From Alligator mississippiensis (Eukaryota; Chordata; Crocodylia; Alligatoridae): a stretch of 64,000 bases of DNA. Shown here piece by piece: positions 1 to 12,230 of the stretch. The DNA is taken from the NCBI RefSeq assembly GCF_030867095.1, contig NC_081833.1, positions 69,901,895 through 69,965,894 of the forward strand, read 5' to 3'. A program made the position numbers and the translations under genes. Under the pieces are notes generated by a model that had not been told where the DNA came from, ran no database searches, and saw only the letters and a list, made by a program, of their open reading frames with translations. The stretch's first letter is position 1. Every line of letters begins with the position of its first letter.

Positions 1-1572
1 GTGATTGTCAAATCGTTTGAGTATTTCATTCATGGCTATAGTTTCATGATACCACTTTGTAGAAGTGGTCCTCAACCATGTAAGTGCAGTGGAAATACAT
101 GAGTACTTGAAGTCTCTTATGCCTCTTCACACCATTTTAATTCAAGTAATGATGAGCAAACAGGTTTTGCAGGGCATAAGCAATACAATGGGCTCATGAT
201 GTGTGGATGTACACACAGCAACATTGCTAATGATCTTCTGGCTTAAACTGGCAACTCTATGCTTAGCATGCTTTGAGAAGATTTGCAAATTACAGACATG
301 TTTAAAAGCTTTTATTTCCGTTGGTTTAACAATCTGCTTGAAAATCAGACCCACCTAATTCTAGGTGGTGCAGCCTTTTTAAGTAAAACATCTACAGACT
401 ACAAATGTTGTTTGTTTAGTAAATCTGTTTACTTTCCATATTCAACACCATTTTTTCTTATTTTATACAGTTTCACAATTTCCTTTCAGGTTTTTCCTTT
501 TTTTTCTTCCCTAAAGCCATTTTAATAGCCTACTGGGAATATTAAAGGCAAGGAGATGAATGCATTTATTAGTTTCAGTAAATTCCATGCAAAAATTTAA
601 ATATCATCATGTCTGAACAATCTAAAATAAAGGTATTTGAGATGTGCAATAGGGCAAACCACTATTCTGTTCATTAACCCTCAATACTTAAATAATTTAT
701 TCTTTGTTCCAGAGAAAACAATTAAAATTAAATGGACTTTTTATGCACCGATATAAAAATGATTCTACAAAGAACACTAATGTGGAATAAATTACCTAAT
801 CAGAAAAAAGGTAGCAATGATATAACATACAGTAGAAGGATTATTTAGGGTTTTAATGCAGAGGACAACCTTTTGAGAATTAAGATTTACTGCAGAGCCA
901 ATAAAAATAAAGAGCTTTTTCAAGTGGGCAATATCAAATTACCACCTACTTGAAGCAATGAAGAACCCCCAAGGCACTTGAAGGTACTTTGATATTTTTA
1001 CATCTTTTGGTGGTGCTGATTAACACCTATTAAAATACAGACTTCAAATAACAGAACTCATTGAGAACCCAACAACCGTTTAAACTGTTCAACTCTGCAC
1101 AAAAAGCATCATGCACATGTGCACTGTCTGGCACTGCATGTTCTGATCCTTTTCTATGCACCTGGAGTACCTACTTATGAGCAGGCTGAAGCATCTGCCC
1201 TTTGGACAGCAGGGATATGGAAATGTGGTGAATATATGAAGAAGAAAGAACTAGCAAGAAGGAGGGGGCTTGATAAAGGGGAAGACCACACTGAAAGATA
1301 CAGAAGGCATTTCAATTTTACATTTAGCTCCAAATTTTGTCATGACTTAATATGGGAAGTTTTACAGCATGCTTAATTTACTAATGAAATCACCGACAGT
1401 TCTGCATACAGCAGGGTCTGCTAACTCCACTCACTCTCGAGCACTATCTGTATTCCAGGGCTGATTCACCTGACGGAGATCTCTCACTCTATGATCACAT
1501 AATATTCCTGCTAATTCATCTGACACTCATTTCCCCAACCCACCCACTCATATCATTTTTCAGAACTCTTAC
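1..1572 (-). other. CMC2: CMC2 intron downstream of its first coding exon
   Basis: AT-rich sequence read as intron of CMC2. The donor GTAAGA lies just inside its right edge at 1572-1567 on the minus strand. I looked on the minus strand for the next CMC2 exon, which would encode the second CX9C half around FFGYCND, and did not find it, so it probably lies left of the window. No repeat or RNA gene was recognised here. Confidence 0.6.
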
Positions 1573-1653
1573 CTCTTTGTGACACTTTCTGAGCAGACTG
1601 ATAATGAGGTTACATTCTTCCGTGTGCTTATGAGGAGACAAGTCTGGATGCAT
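1573..1653 (-). CDS. CMC2: CMC2, first coding exon (C-X9-C motif containing 2)
   Basis: The minus strand encodes 27 residues starting [15 protein letters not shown] and ending CHKE, then a GTAAGA donor. Human CMC2, recalled from memory, starts [26 protein letters not shown], so the match is nearly complete. The exon carries the first cysteine pair (C14 and C24) of the twin CX9C fold, a small disulfide-stabilised domain of the mitochondrial intermembrane space. The family helps assemble cytochrome c oxidase. The ATG follows a CAAG that would be the acceptor, consistent with a non-coding first exon near the CENPN promoter. Only this coding exon is in the window, and the rest of the roughly 79-residue protein should lie to the left. 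The divergent pairing with CENPN is the same as in human. Confidence 0.93.
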
Positions 1654-1941
1654 CTTGAGTTAAGGGTAATTTGTGTAGCTCAAGCACATAAAAATGTGAG
1701 GAACTTTCTACCTGCCAATATTAAAATATGAAATTGCATTTTAGAGTCTACCATAGTGCCACCTAGGAGATACTTGTGCTTTACTGTCTGAATAGTAGTA
1801 ATTGTCACCAAACCTGGAGTATAGCCCAATCTATTTTAATTTATGTTAAACAACCACATAAAAAATTAGTAATTAAAAATGAAAACCCAACATATGGCTT
1901 TCTTTTTCTGTCCTATAACTACAGATTGCTTACATGCTTAA

Positions 1942-2030
1942 GCACTTTGATGGGTCATAGCCATATTTTTTTTTTATATCTATAAAAATTGAAAAATTAT
2001 TATATATATGGCTATGATCCACCAAAGTCA
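1942..2030. repeat. Inverted repeat with ~29-bp arms
   Basis: The left arm at 1942-1970 (core GTCATAGCCATAT) is the near-perfect reverse complement of the right arm at 2002-2030 (core ATATGGCTATGATCC). About 30 AT-rich bases separate the arms. It may be a miniature transposon reduced to its ends, or a local palindrome. No target duplication was identified. Confidence 0.6.
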
Positions 2031-2318
2031 CACACACACCCCACTACTTCCCCTTCTTTTCTAACCTTATCTTGAAAAATTTTGCAATGCTATGACATTT
2101 TTCTTTACGCTTTTAAGTATCTTCCTCCTTGATGCTTGAGTTCTCTTCCTCCTCCACTGTCTAGCTTGATAATAAATGGAAAGAATTAAAATTAGGGCTT
2201 TGTTTTTTTAACCCAAGAAGAGTACTTTTTTCACTCTACCTCTGTTTGCCATATGGGTACAAGAGTGTCACCTAGTACTCTGGTGTCTCCCACTACTCCA
2301 GACCATTGGCTGCTCTGT

Positions 2319-2319
2319 T

Positions 2320-2350
<31 letters not shown>

Positions 2351-2352
2351 AT
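2319..2352. repeat. (GT)n microsatellite
   Basis: An uninterrupted run of GT dinucleotides preceded by TGTTTGTTTG. Confidence 0.9.
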
Positions 2353-3952
2353 AAAACACATCTAATCCACTGGGAATGCTATGAAAATAGCATTGTCCCT
2401 AAGCCCTGCTCAGAATTTGAGTTATGAAACAGTTCCGGCTCTAACAGGAACCACAAAGAAAATCTTCATGCAATGCTTTTTCAGTTTACCCCAAGGGCCT
2501 GACAAAACCCAGAAAAGCAGAAAAGTGAAGGCTGTGTAGTCATTCTTAATAATCACTGCTTTATCTGGCTCTTTTGGGTGCATGTAGTATCTCTAATCCA
2601 ATTCACTATAGCTAGGAATATTGGAGCCCATTAATAATAGTTTCATTATTAATGATGATTTCCCCGACTTATGCAAGTTTGCTAGATTCTCCGTAATACC
2701 TTTTACCTAGCTGAATATAAATTATATCAGTGTCTCTTTCTTAGTTTCTTAAATCCTTAAAAGGTGGGGGGGAGGGAGGCTTAAAGGAAACTTGCAAAGC
2801 AATAACCAAATCTAATTAAAATACATAGAGACTACAATTACAATTAATACACTAGACATGTTTTTAAATATGTAAAGATACCCCATCACCAACTCATGAA
2901 GCAGATAAGAACAGGAAAAATAATTGGGTCTGGTGAGGAAACAATTAAAAAAAGAACAGAGGCCTGTAAAAGGTTAATTTTACTCCAACTAATGCATTAA
3001 AGAAAACAGCTTTTAGAAGTTTAGGAGTGTACCTTAAGAACACTTTGGAACTGTCTACTTGCAAATTTTCTCCATCTTAATCTGACTCATTAGGTTAAAC
3101 CTCCCACTAAGAACTACAATGCAGTATGATTAAAATGGAAGTTCTCATCAAGAGACACCCACTCCATTCCCTGAATGATAATGATAAAGTGGCAGGTATT
3201 TCATAAAAGCTCCTTTGGGAAATGCAATTATTTGTATTTAGTAAATATTTACTTAGCTCTAGGCCAAATATATCAAATGTTGGCAGTTTTCCTTTAGCAC
3301 ACCAGAGCTACACTACAGGGGGAGAGGGACCATTATCTAAGAAAAATACTTTTTTTGTACAGTCATTTATGGTTTTTCCATTGTTTCAGGTATCTGCTAC
3401 AGAATAAAATTACTATTTTTGACATATGCAAAAACCCTAGAGTCTCTTTCCCTTTAACTCCAAAGTGAATGAAGCCTATGATACTGGCTCATGTGTAAGC
3501 AGTGCCAACACTACACCATCTATTTCATTTGGAAGTGCTCAGTGCACCTAGTTAGTGTTGTTGGCAAAGGATTATGGATTTTTTTTTACCTTGTCTTACT
3601 TCTGCAGAGAAATTACACCCTGGGACACCAGAATCTTTCAGAGTTAAACAAACGTGATAGGAAAAGTGTATGTTAGGTAAAGGGCTAGAAGCATTGACTA
3701 GTATACAGTTGACTAAATATCAATACTGTCTCAGAGATTAAAGATGCTGGAACCCTCCTAGAGGAAAAGAATTGTTAAAAGAAATAAAAAACACTGCAAG
3801 AAAGAGGATGGTGGGGGAGGGAGAAATGCAAGGTAATAAATTGGACAGGATTAAGCAGAGCTGTAAAAAATTTAAGAAGTAGAAACAAAATGTGAGAAAC
3901 AAATTAACTGTGACGAGATCAGTCCAGCACCTCTTACAATCATTATATAAGC

Positions 3953-4169
3953 CAGGAGCAGGCAAAATACAGCCTGCAGGCTGGATCTGGCCCACCAGGG
4001 ACGCACTTTCATCCGTCTCACAGCTGCCCACCAACTATTTATACCTTGCCCAGCCTGCATGCCTCACTCCCACCCTCATGGGCAGAAGTGCCCAGCCCAG
4101 TCAGCACGCAGCTTCTAGGTGGAGCTGCTGTTGCCAGTGCTGCAGCCGCCAAGGGACCTACCACCAAAG
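3953..4169 (+). mobile_element. hAT-like element end, apparently cut off by a CR1
   Basis: The left end reads CAGGAGCAGGCAAAATACAG, close to the CAGGGGTGGGCAAAATGCGG end seen inverted at about 19850. That pattern is typical of hAT/Charlie-type inverted termini. The right terminus is not visible because sequence continues straight into the CR1 copy at 4170. The assignment rests on one end only. Confidence 0.4.
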
Positions 4170-4644
4170 GATGTGGACAAGTTGGAGAGAGTCCAGCCGA
4201 GGGCAACAAAAATGGTTTCAGGGGCTGGGACACACGACTTCTGTGGAGAGACTGAGAAAACTGGGCTTATTTAGTCTAGAGAAGAGAAGACTGAGAGGGG
4301 ATTTAACAGCAGCCTTCAACTACCTAAAGGGTGGTTTGAAAGAGAATGAAGCTAGACTGTTCTTGGTCGTGGCAGATGACAAAACAAGGAGCAATGTCTC
4401 AAGTTGCAGCAAAGGAAGTTGAGGTTAGATATTAGGAAGAACCGCCTCACTAGGAGAGCAGTGAAGCACTGTAACAGGTTACCCAGAGAGGTGGTGGAAG
4501 CTCCATCCTTGAAGGTTTTTAAGACCTGGTTACACAAAGCCTTGGCTGGGATGATCTAGTTGGGGATGGTCCTGGTTTGAGCAGGGGGCTGGACTAGATG
4601 TGACCTCCTGAGGTCCTTCCAACCCTCATCTTCTGTGATTCTAA
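4170..4644 (+). mobile_element. CR1 LINE, 3' end
   Basis: The plus strand translates, in broken frames, to the C-terminal part of the CR1 reverse transcriptase: pieces such as LRKLGLFSLEKRRLRGDL and a tail of the form RNRLTRRAVKHWNRL. It then runs into the usual CR1 3' tail, with GGACTAGATG, GACCTCCTGAGGTCCTTCCA and a terminal TGTGATTCTA. It is 5'-truncated like most CR1 copies and no longer codes. Confidence 0.88.
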
Positions 4645-4875
4645 GTCTCACCATTCATACTACCCTTTTAGTTCCAATGACTACCTACAGCAGATTACTA
4701 ATGTAGACTATGTTTTACGCAGCCACCACTACCTTAAAAAGAACTGTCCGTCAAGGCTGACATTTTGATCACTATTAAATGACAAATAATGGTTAGGTCA
4801 GACAGTAATGCTTAGGATGCCAGCATTCAAACTAAAGCTCTGGCTACACTAATGCACCACGCATTATCAATGGTA

Positions 4876-5165
4876 CAGGTGGTGGTGGTGGTTGTAGTGG
4901 TTTGGGATCAGAAGGGACCTGAACAGATCATCTAGTCTGACCCCCCGCCACTGGCAGGAGCACACGCTGGGATCACACGACCCCAGACAGGTGTTCGTCC
5001 ACCTCTTTTTGAATTTACTCAAGGTAGGAGCAAGGACCACTTCCCTAGGAAGTTGGTTCCAGATCCTAGCCACCCTAACAGTGAAACAGTGCCTCCTAAT
5101 CTCTGACCTGAACCTATTCTCCAGCAGCTTCTGGCCATTGTTCCTCGTCACCCCAGGTGCTGCTG
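4876..5165 (-). mobile_element. CR1 LINE, 3' end
   Basis: The minus strand encodes FRSEIRRHCFTVRVARIWN and QLPREVV, the conserved C-terminus of CR1 reverse transcriptase, followed by the tail near 4905 (reverse complement of AGAAGGGACCTGAACAGATC). A short GGT-rich tract at 4876-4895 lies just past the tail. Truncated and non-functional. Confidence 0.85.
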
Positions 5166-7457
5166 GATATAAAATGGGGATGGGAAATTTTGAGCAAATA
5201 ATTAAACATATGCACCTCCTCGATCAAGCAATGCATTGTCTTACAAGAATCTGATACTCACAAAAGAAAAGTGATTTAAATAGAGAAATTCAAGAAGACA
5301 TGAAAGCCTCTTAAATCAATGCTCACTTTCAGCTCAGCTGTCTCCTAGTTGCCAGTAAAAATGCACACTCACTGGCATGTTCTAAACTCACACCTACATA
5401 AACATAATTGCTGTGGCATTTTCTTTCAGGCTTGTCCCCCAAGTCACTGTGTAGAAGTCTATTACTACATTATAATCAGAGCAAAGCAAAACCTACAAAC
5501 TATGCGAGCTGATAAATGTTCCACTTGGCAAAATAACGAGCAAAGGACAGCCCTAGTTTCGGCAACAAGCTGAATGATTCAGTAAGAACTCTTGCTATAA
5601 CCCCAACCGCTCTTGGTTGAACAGTTCAGCAAATCTATGTATGTTTAATTTCTCTGTAGATTTTCCTTATAGCATAAGCACTGACAGTCTTTTGAAAGGC
5701 TAGTCAGTCAATGACCTTCGCCAGCTGATTATTAAATCAATGACAGACTGCTAGCCATACCACCAGCTACTTTTACAGGCATTCCAGTAAGGCAGCCTCA
5801 AATCCTCCACTGCTAAAAAATGTCATTTTAATTGGTTCTCTCAAAAGTATAAAGCACTGACATGCTCCAGTAAAGCAAAAGATATGGGAGAAGTTTGACA
5901 ATAGAAAAGCCATAGCCCTGCCTCATTTAAAATGGTTCACTGGTGTGATTCATATAAAGAAACTTATTTCCATTTTCTGTTTTCACTTTATATGAAAAGA
6001 CACTGATGGTTTAAACACATATGATCAACCATATGTTTCACCAATTAAGAATCTTTTCACGGATCTCTCTTACTCAAGTGAGCTTTCCAACTGACACCCA
6101 TTACAGGACTGTACCTCTGATATATATAACCCACCACTCTGAATTATAAAATACTTTAAAAGCAATTAATTTCAGGATAACAGTGCTCTTGCAATAACTT
6201 ATTATATAATCCTCAAATACAGAAAATAAAATCCTACTGAATTAAAGAAAAATACTACAATTTATTATTATAGTCTTCAAAGCTTAGTCAATCTTAAAAC
6301 ACACTATGGGCTGTGCATCTCAGCTGGCATATTTACAAGATGAATATTATAAGGCACTTACCTCAGATGGTGAAGGGCTGTAAAATACTTTGAGATCCAT
6401 GACTAAAAGTTGTATTAAGTACTCAGTATTAACTTTGTGACCCAAAAGTAGATAAAGACAACGCATTTTTTTTTTTTAAAAGAAAGAAAAAGTGAGTACT
6501 ATGACTGGTGAAATGTCAAGAACAAAAACTAGGAAAAGGGTCTGTGTTGTCAGGAATGTTTAAGTTCTCACATGGTAAGCATCTTACTAGTATTTAACAA
6601 ATCTGTGTAGACAGACTTCTAACATAGATGGTAGCTTATAAGGATATCAAAATTGGAATAATCTTGAAAAAGGTTAGCTGTAAATATTTGGAAAGTAATT
6701 TCTGGAATATAAACTGCTTTAAGAGAACTATTAACAAATACTGGATAAAGAATACCAAGGGAAACAAGCAATTGCTTTGAAAGAAATAGTAGTAGTAAAG
6801 TACAAGAATAATATTAGGAAAGTAGAGCAATTGCTCTGGGAGAAAAATGGGCTGTAAAATGCTAGGCAAACACCATTAATATATGAAGTGATTATTTGGA
6901 GAGAAGTATTAAAGATTAACTCCCTATATTTATTTAAAGGCGCTGGTATATTTCAAGGGACTGTGCTAACTGCTGAGGAGGCAGAACACACAGGCAGCTC
7001 CTGAGATCTCTCTTTAAACAATCTTATCTAAAAGATGTTAATTTTGCATATTTTTCCTCTACACATTTGGCAAAGCATAATGCGCATTACAGGCATGTGA
7101 CAAATTTGGTTGAAAATATCAAACGAAGCTAAAAATATACACTAGGAGTTTCACTGTAATGCAAAGCAGAGAGAGGGAGAACATTTTATTTCTGACTTCT
7201 TGAACCAGTTTCCAGTCCTATACAATTTTGAACAGACCAAATCAAAACTGAACACCATGCAGGCAGGAACTTTATTTCCTGTGTGCTCCCTTAAATAAAA
7301 TGAAGCAAGTGGAAGAGACATCTTACCTACTAGGAACTTCAAAGCCAGAGCAGGTACACGGAGAAACTATCACCTTTAACAGGTGTTGACTAGTGTCCAG
7401 CATCCAAAATAAAGCGCATCTCCAGAATCTGAACTGTAATTTTACTAAGGCCTACAG
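5166..7457. other. CMC2 intron 1; nothing recognised
   Basis: About 2.3 kb of AT-rich intron with no exon match, no RNA gene and no repeat I can classify. Small open frames here are short, low-complexity and unsupported. Confidence 0.5.
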
Positions 7458-7751
7458 CAGGGGTAGGCAACGTTTTTTGGCTGGAGTGCCAAAAAAACCA
7501 CAATGTCTACCTTGGAAGGTGCCAGATTGCTGACATGCCGGAGCCTGAGGCAGCTGTTTGTAGCCTCCAGGCTGCAGCCAGCCTATGGAGCCTGGTCTGC
7601 TTGCAGCAGGGCTTGCAGCCTCCCAGCCACCTGCTGGGAGCAGCCCAGGCTCCGTGACTGGCAGCAGTTGCTTAGAGCCCGGGCTGGTGTGCCAAGCAAA
7701 ATGGCCTTGTGTGCCATGCTCAGCATGTGTGCTGGGGGTTGCTGCCCCCTG
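7458..7751. mobile_element. hAT-type non-autonomous DNA transposon with perfect 8-bp target duplication
   Basis: The element begins CAGGGGTAGGCAACG and ends TTGCTGCCCCCTG, whose reverse complement CAGGGGGCAGCAA matches the start. It is flanked on both sides by the identical octamer GCCTACAG (7450-7457 and 7752-7759), the target-site size of hAT transposases. At 294 bp the GC-rich interior encodes nothing recognisable, so it is a MITE-like deletion derivative. It sits inside CMC2 intron 1. Confidence 0.88.
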
Positions 7752-7759
7752 GCCTACAG

Positions 7760-8780
7760 TGTCTTTTTTTGCCTTCACTTACCAAACTGGAAAACAGGTT
7801 TCAAGAAAATACTACTCATATGGACCTACCAAGAGGAACCAAGTGAAAGGATGGAATCAGATTTGACCATTTAGGATATTAAATTTTAGTGCTGCACACT
7901 GCCCAAGGGGTACAGAGAAAAAACATTTGGTCTTAATGACAAGAGGACTTAAAGGAATGGAGGGAGGAGAAAGGAAAGCACAAGTTGGTCTCAATTAACA
8001 AACAGGATCACCCAGGAAGCAAGGGAACACCCAACTAAGTTAGGTTGCAAGCCTTTTTATAAAAACTGCTTTTGCCCCAAAACAACAGTTCTCAGCCATA
8101 CTGATCCTGAAGCCAGCTTAATACCTGCAAAGTGAACAACACAGCCTCCACCACCAGAAGTTATCTAGTGTGGCCTGCTTACTGCAGTGCACTGTGGACA
8201 GCTCCACCTGTCCAACTGGAAACAGGATAGCATGGCTCCTCGGGCTGGCTCCTTACCATTGCCTCTAGCAAACAATTAGCTCCCCCAGAGTGCTACACAA
8301 AGATGCCTCCTTCCCATGTAGAGCAGTATGGCATTTTAGCATGTGCCAGCCTGACACAATGCTAAATTTGGGAAGGGAGGAAGGAAAGAGGTAGTCAGTT
8401 TAATTCCTCACACCCTCCCCTTGTGTGCCCTTGGGGCCCATCCATAGCACCAATTAAGAAACACATCCCTAATACACAAGCTTAGCTCTACAAAGCAAAA
8501 GCATATCCTAAACATGCCTTTACAATTCTAATCCACATGCATCCATACATGCGTTTTCCAACACATTCAGTATCACATGGAAAGAACTCATTCAGGATGA
8601 TGGCTCAGCTGAGCAGTTACTGAACAGAAATAATGAAAAAAGCAAAGACAAACAAGACTGAGCATCAAAAGCTGTAGCTTCTGATTGTCAGGAAGACAAG
8701 GACTGCTACAAAAAGGGAAAATACACACACAGCTTTCCAGACCCATATGGCAGATTACAGCATCCCCATATACTCTGCAG
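7760..8780. other. CMC2 intron 1; nothing recognised
   Basis: Intronic sequence between two short hAT elements. No gene or repeat recognised. Confidence 0.45.
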
Positions 8781-8979
8781 CAGGGATGGCCAACCTGTAG
8801 CACAGGCAGTCTGTGTGTGTGGCATGAGGCAGAATAGGGAAGGATAAGAGAACACAGCAGCAGATAGGGCAGGGAGCAGAAAACAGAGCAGCAGATGGGG
8901 CAGGGGAAGGCAATCAGAGTGGCACTTGCATGTGGGGCTAATATGTGACAAGCCTGCCAAACAGGCTGGCCCCGCACTG
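8781..8979. mobile_element. hAT-type non-autonomous DNA transposon
   Basis: Starts CAGGGATGGCCAACC and ends GGCTGGCCCCGCACTG, whose reverse complement CAGTGCGGGGCCAGCC is an imperfect match to the start. The flanking octamers CTCTGCAG (8773-8780) and CTTTACAG (8980-8987) agree at six of eight positions, as expected for an old target duplication. It is 199 bp long with a purine-rich interior and no coding potential. Confidence 0.65.
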
Positions 8980-9062
8980 CTTTACAGGATCAGGTTCCTC
9001 CTCCCCTACGAAGATGAGGCTTTGAGAAGTAACCAGGGGTAGAAGGAGCTGCAGCAAACCAC

Positions 9063-9935
9063 TGTGCAGGACTTTTATTACAAAGGGCGCCACTTCCCAA
9101 GTCAGCTAGGCGGGACCACTGATGATGAGCTCCATCTTGTCACAACCCAAGGGTGTGATTTTGTTTGTGCGCGCTTCGGCACTGCTAAATTATTTCCCGC
9201 CACTCAGAGCTTTCTTTGCAGGGTGCATTTCTTAGTTGCAAAGAGAAATGCACGGTGCAAAGGAGTTCCCGCCACCCGCATGCAAATTTGTGTCCCACTA
9301 TTGGCCAGTTCTAAATTATTCCCACGTGGCGGCTAGCGATTGGCTTGCTAGCCGTATAAGAGGCTTGAGCGGTTTCCGCCCAAGCTGGAGAACTCCGAGG
9401 AGAACCCCGCAACCATCTGAAGGAGAAGGAGGGCTTCACGTCTTGTGAAGCACTCTAAGCGCTGCGGGGCCTATCGAACCCAGCGCGTGTCTTAAGAAGG
9501 CTATAGGGGTCTGATCAACCTCTGGCCTCTCCCCGTCGCCGAATGATCCCTCGACGAACCCCTTCCCTGCACGCAAGTTCCACGGAGCCTAGCAAACTTC
9601 GTGTGAGTGTATCCAGAGCTCTTTCTCCGAGTTGTTTTCTTCGGTTGACATGACGGGCTCACGTGTTTAGAGCCTTCAACCGGATTGGGCTAGAGGTTCG
9701 CGTGGAAGGAACTCTTGTCCGCTTTTCTTCTTTCCTGTCTGTAACTGCAACTCAAGCAAGTTTTCCTGCCTGCACCGCGACCATCTATGGTGTAAGTAAA
9801 ATAATCTTTAATCAACCATTAAGCGTCCGTGCCTAATTCTAGTAAGCCAGCCTGCATTCCCCGACCCGCGTGCCAGGGCTGCTGGCCACAGCCCGCCGCG
9901 TGCCCCCGAGGGCCTCGGACTGCTCCCGGCCCGCA
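9063..9935 (+). mobile_element. Probable solitary LTR of an endogenous retrovirus (edges uncertain)
   Basis: A block of distinctly higher GC and CpG than its flanks, laid out like an LTR promoter. An octamer motif ATGCAAAT lies at about 9279, ATTGG boxes at about 9300 and 9337, and a TATA-like GTATAAG at about 9354. A downstream part ends in an AATAATCTTTAAT stretch near 9803. No internal retroviral genes flank it, so a solo LTR is the simplest reading. I could not fix its termini or a target duplication, so start and end are approximate. It looks old and non-coding. An unrelated intronic promoter is the alternative. Confidence 0.4.
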
Positions 9936-10631
9936 CACATCTAAGTGGAGAAGTAGTACCCTTTGAAGCAAAACCTGCAACAAATAGCTGAATGGCTCAC
10001 TCTTAATTTGGCAACCCACTGAAAACTAAGTAGGCTGAGAACCTGAATACAAATGAGCCAGCTTCTACTGTCATTAGAAACAGACTATTTACAGGAAAAA
10101 ATGTTATGAAATATTAATATTTTAAAAGATTGCCTGTATAATAGCAGTTCCCAGGAATCTCAAGCAAGGTGCAGGGCCCCTTGCTTGGAGTGCTGTCAGA
10201 CACACGCAGACATGCCCTGCCTTCAAAATCTTAGAAATCTGTGTCAGAAAAAGATGAGACTGGTAGACTAAATGGAAAGAGAATAAAAGCATGGATAGGA
10301 GGTAATATTGAGAAGAGAATCTGAAAGCAAACTAGAAGTTTCAGTTCATCACTTGCCTATCCAATGCCAGGAAGCAGTAATTTGCAAGCATCACAGCAGA
10401 AAGATTTTAAGGAAGGATTTACAAAAGCACAAGATGATGGCTCTGTAGATTGTCAGGTTGCTTTTCCCATGCATTGAGAGCAGCAGGCAAGTGAGTACAC
10501 AAGGCCACAAATGTCAGCAGAGCAATGGTGAAAACCTAAAGCTCATTAAGTGGGCAAAATGTTGAAAACGTATTAAAGGCAAAGGCACTTCAACATTTCA
10601 TTTGCTACAGTAGAAGCAAGAGGAAATGATG
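9936..10631. other. CMC2 intron 1; nothing recognised
   Basis: AT-rich intronic sequence between the LTR-like block and the large CR1 copy. No gene or repeat recognised. Confidence 0.45.
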
Positions 10632-12230
10632 AATCATTTGGAATGGATCTCAGGAGGTCATCTAGTCCAAAGCTCTGCTCAAACAAGGACCACCCCCAAT
10701 TAAATTATCCCAGCCAAGGCTTTGTCTAACCAGGTCCTAAAAACCTCCAAGCAGGAAGACTCCACAACCTCCAGGGGTAACCTGTTCCAGTGCTTTGCTG
10801 CCTTCCTCATGAGGAAGTTTTTCCTAATATCTAACCTAAACTTCCCTTGCTGCAACTTGAAACCATTGCTCCTTGTTCTGGCATCTGCCACCACTAAGAA
10901 CAGTCCAGGTCCATCCTCTTTCAAACCCCACTTCTATTAAAGTGAGAAGACTGCTATTAAATCCCCTCTCAGCCTTCTCTTCTCTAGATTAAATAAGCCC
11001 AGTTTCCTCAGCCTCTCCTCAGAAGTCATGTTCCCCAGCCCCCTCACAATTTTCATTACCCTCCGTTGGACTCTCTCCAACTTGTCCACATCCTTTCTGT
11101 AGTTGGGGGGTGGACACAGGACTCCAGATGTGGCCTCACCAGTGCTGAATAAAGAGGAACCATCAGTTCTCTTGCTTTGCTGACTCCTACTGATGCAGCC
11201 AAGTCTGCTGTTAGTCTTCTTGGCAACATGGACACACTGCTGGCTCATATTCACCTTATTGTCCACTGTAACCCCCAGGTCCTTTTTTGCAGAGCTACAG
11301 CCCAACCAGTCAGCTCCCAGTCTGTACCAGTGCATGGGACTATTCCATCTAAAATGCAGGACTTTGTACTTGTCCTTGTTGAACCTCATGAGATTTCTTT
11401 TGATCCAATCCTCCAATTTTTTCTGTGTCTCTGAATTCAAGCCCTACCCTCCAGTGTATCTACTACTCCCCACAGCTTGGTATTATCTGCAAACTTGCTG
11501 AGGGTGCACTCCATCCCATCTTCCAGGTCACTGATGAAGATATTGAACAAAACTGGCCCCAGGACCGACCCGTAGGGCATTCCACTTAATACCGGCTGCT
11601 GACTAGACATTGAGCCATTGATAACTACCCTTTGTGCCTGATGACCCAGCCAGTGTTCTATGTACCTTGCAATCCCATTCATCCAACCATACTTCCTTAG
11701 CTTGCTTGAGAGACTATTGTGGAGACCATATCAAAAGCCTTGCTAAAGTCAAGATATATCATGCCCACTGCTTTCCCTGCCAGAGCCAGTCATCTCATCA
11801 TAGAAGGCACTCTGGTTGGTCAGGCATGACTTGCCCTTGGTGTATCCACACTGACTGGTCCTAATCATTCTCCTCTTCCAAGTGTTTACAAATGAATTCT
11901 TTGAGGATCTGCTCCATGATTTTTCCAGGGACTGAAGTGAGGCTGACTAGTCTATAGTTCCCCAGATCCTCCTTCTTCCCTTTCTTAAAGATGGGCACTA
12001 TATTTGCCCTTTTCCAATCATCCAGGACCCTCTCCCAATCACCACAAGTTTTCCAAGTCACATCGGCCAACTCCCTCAGCATCCTCAAGTGCATCACAAC
12101 TGGCTGCATGGACTTGTACACATCCAAATAGTCCCTAACCTGCCCCCTACCCCCCAAACTGTTGGCTGCTTACCTCCTCCCTAAACTGTGATGCCAAGTG
12201 CAGCAGTCTGGGAGCTGACCTTGCCCGTAA
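10632..12230 (-). mobile_element. CR1 LINE, longest copy in the window (reverse transcriptase half)
   Basis: Read on the minus strand, this 1.6 kb copy covers much of the CR1 reverse transcriptase. It has an early RT part with [19 protein letters not shown] around 12040-11960 and a central [20 protein letters not shown] block at about 11610-11550. The palm continues as [12 protein letters not shown], where the usual FADDTKL catalytic pair has lost one aspartate, then CR1-typical DKYKVLHF and DKLERVQRR. It ends in the CR1 3' tail at about 10632-10680 (reverse complement of GAGGTCATCTAGTCC). Several frame breaks make it inactive. The 5' edge is a truncation that abuts the unclassified repeat at 12231. 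Confidence 0.9.

Larger units (their letters stand above)
1654..3952. other. CMC2 intron 1, distal part; little recognised
   Basis: AT-rich intron sequence. It holds a short inverted repeat (1942-2030) and a GT microsatellite (2319-2352), listed separately. The remainder shows no exon, RNA gene or repeat that I can name. Confidence 0.5.

Noticed and set aside
4879-4895. GGT tract as an independent microsatellite locus
   Set aside because: It sits directly past the CR1 3' end and is better read as part of that insertion's tail or flank.
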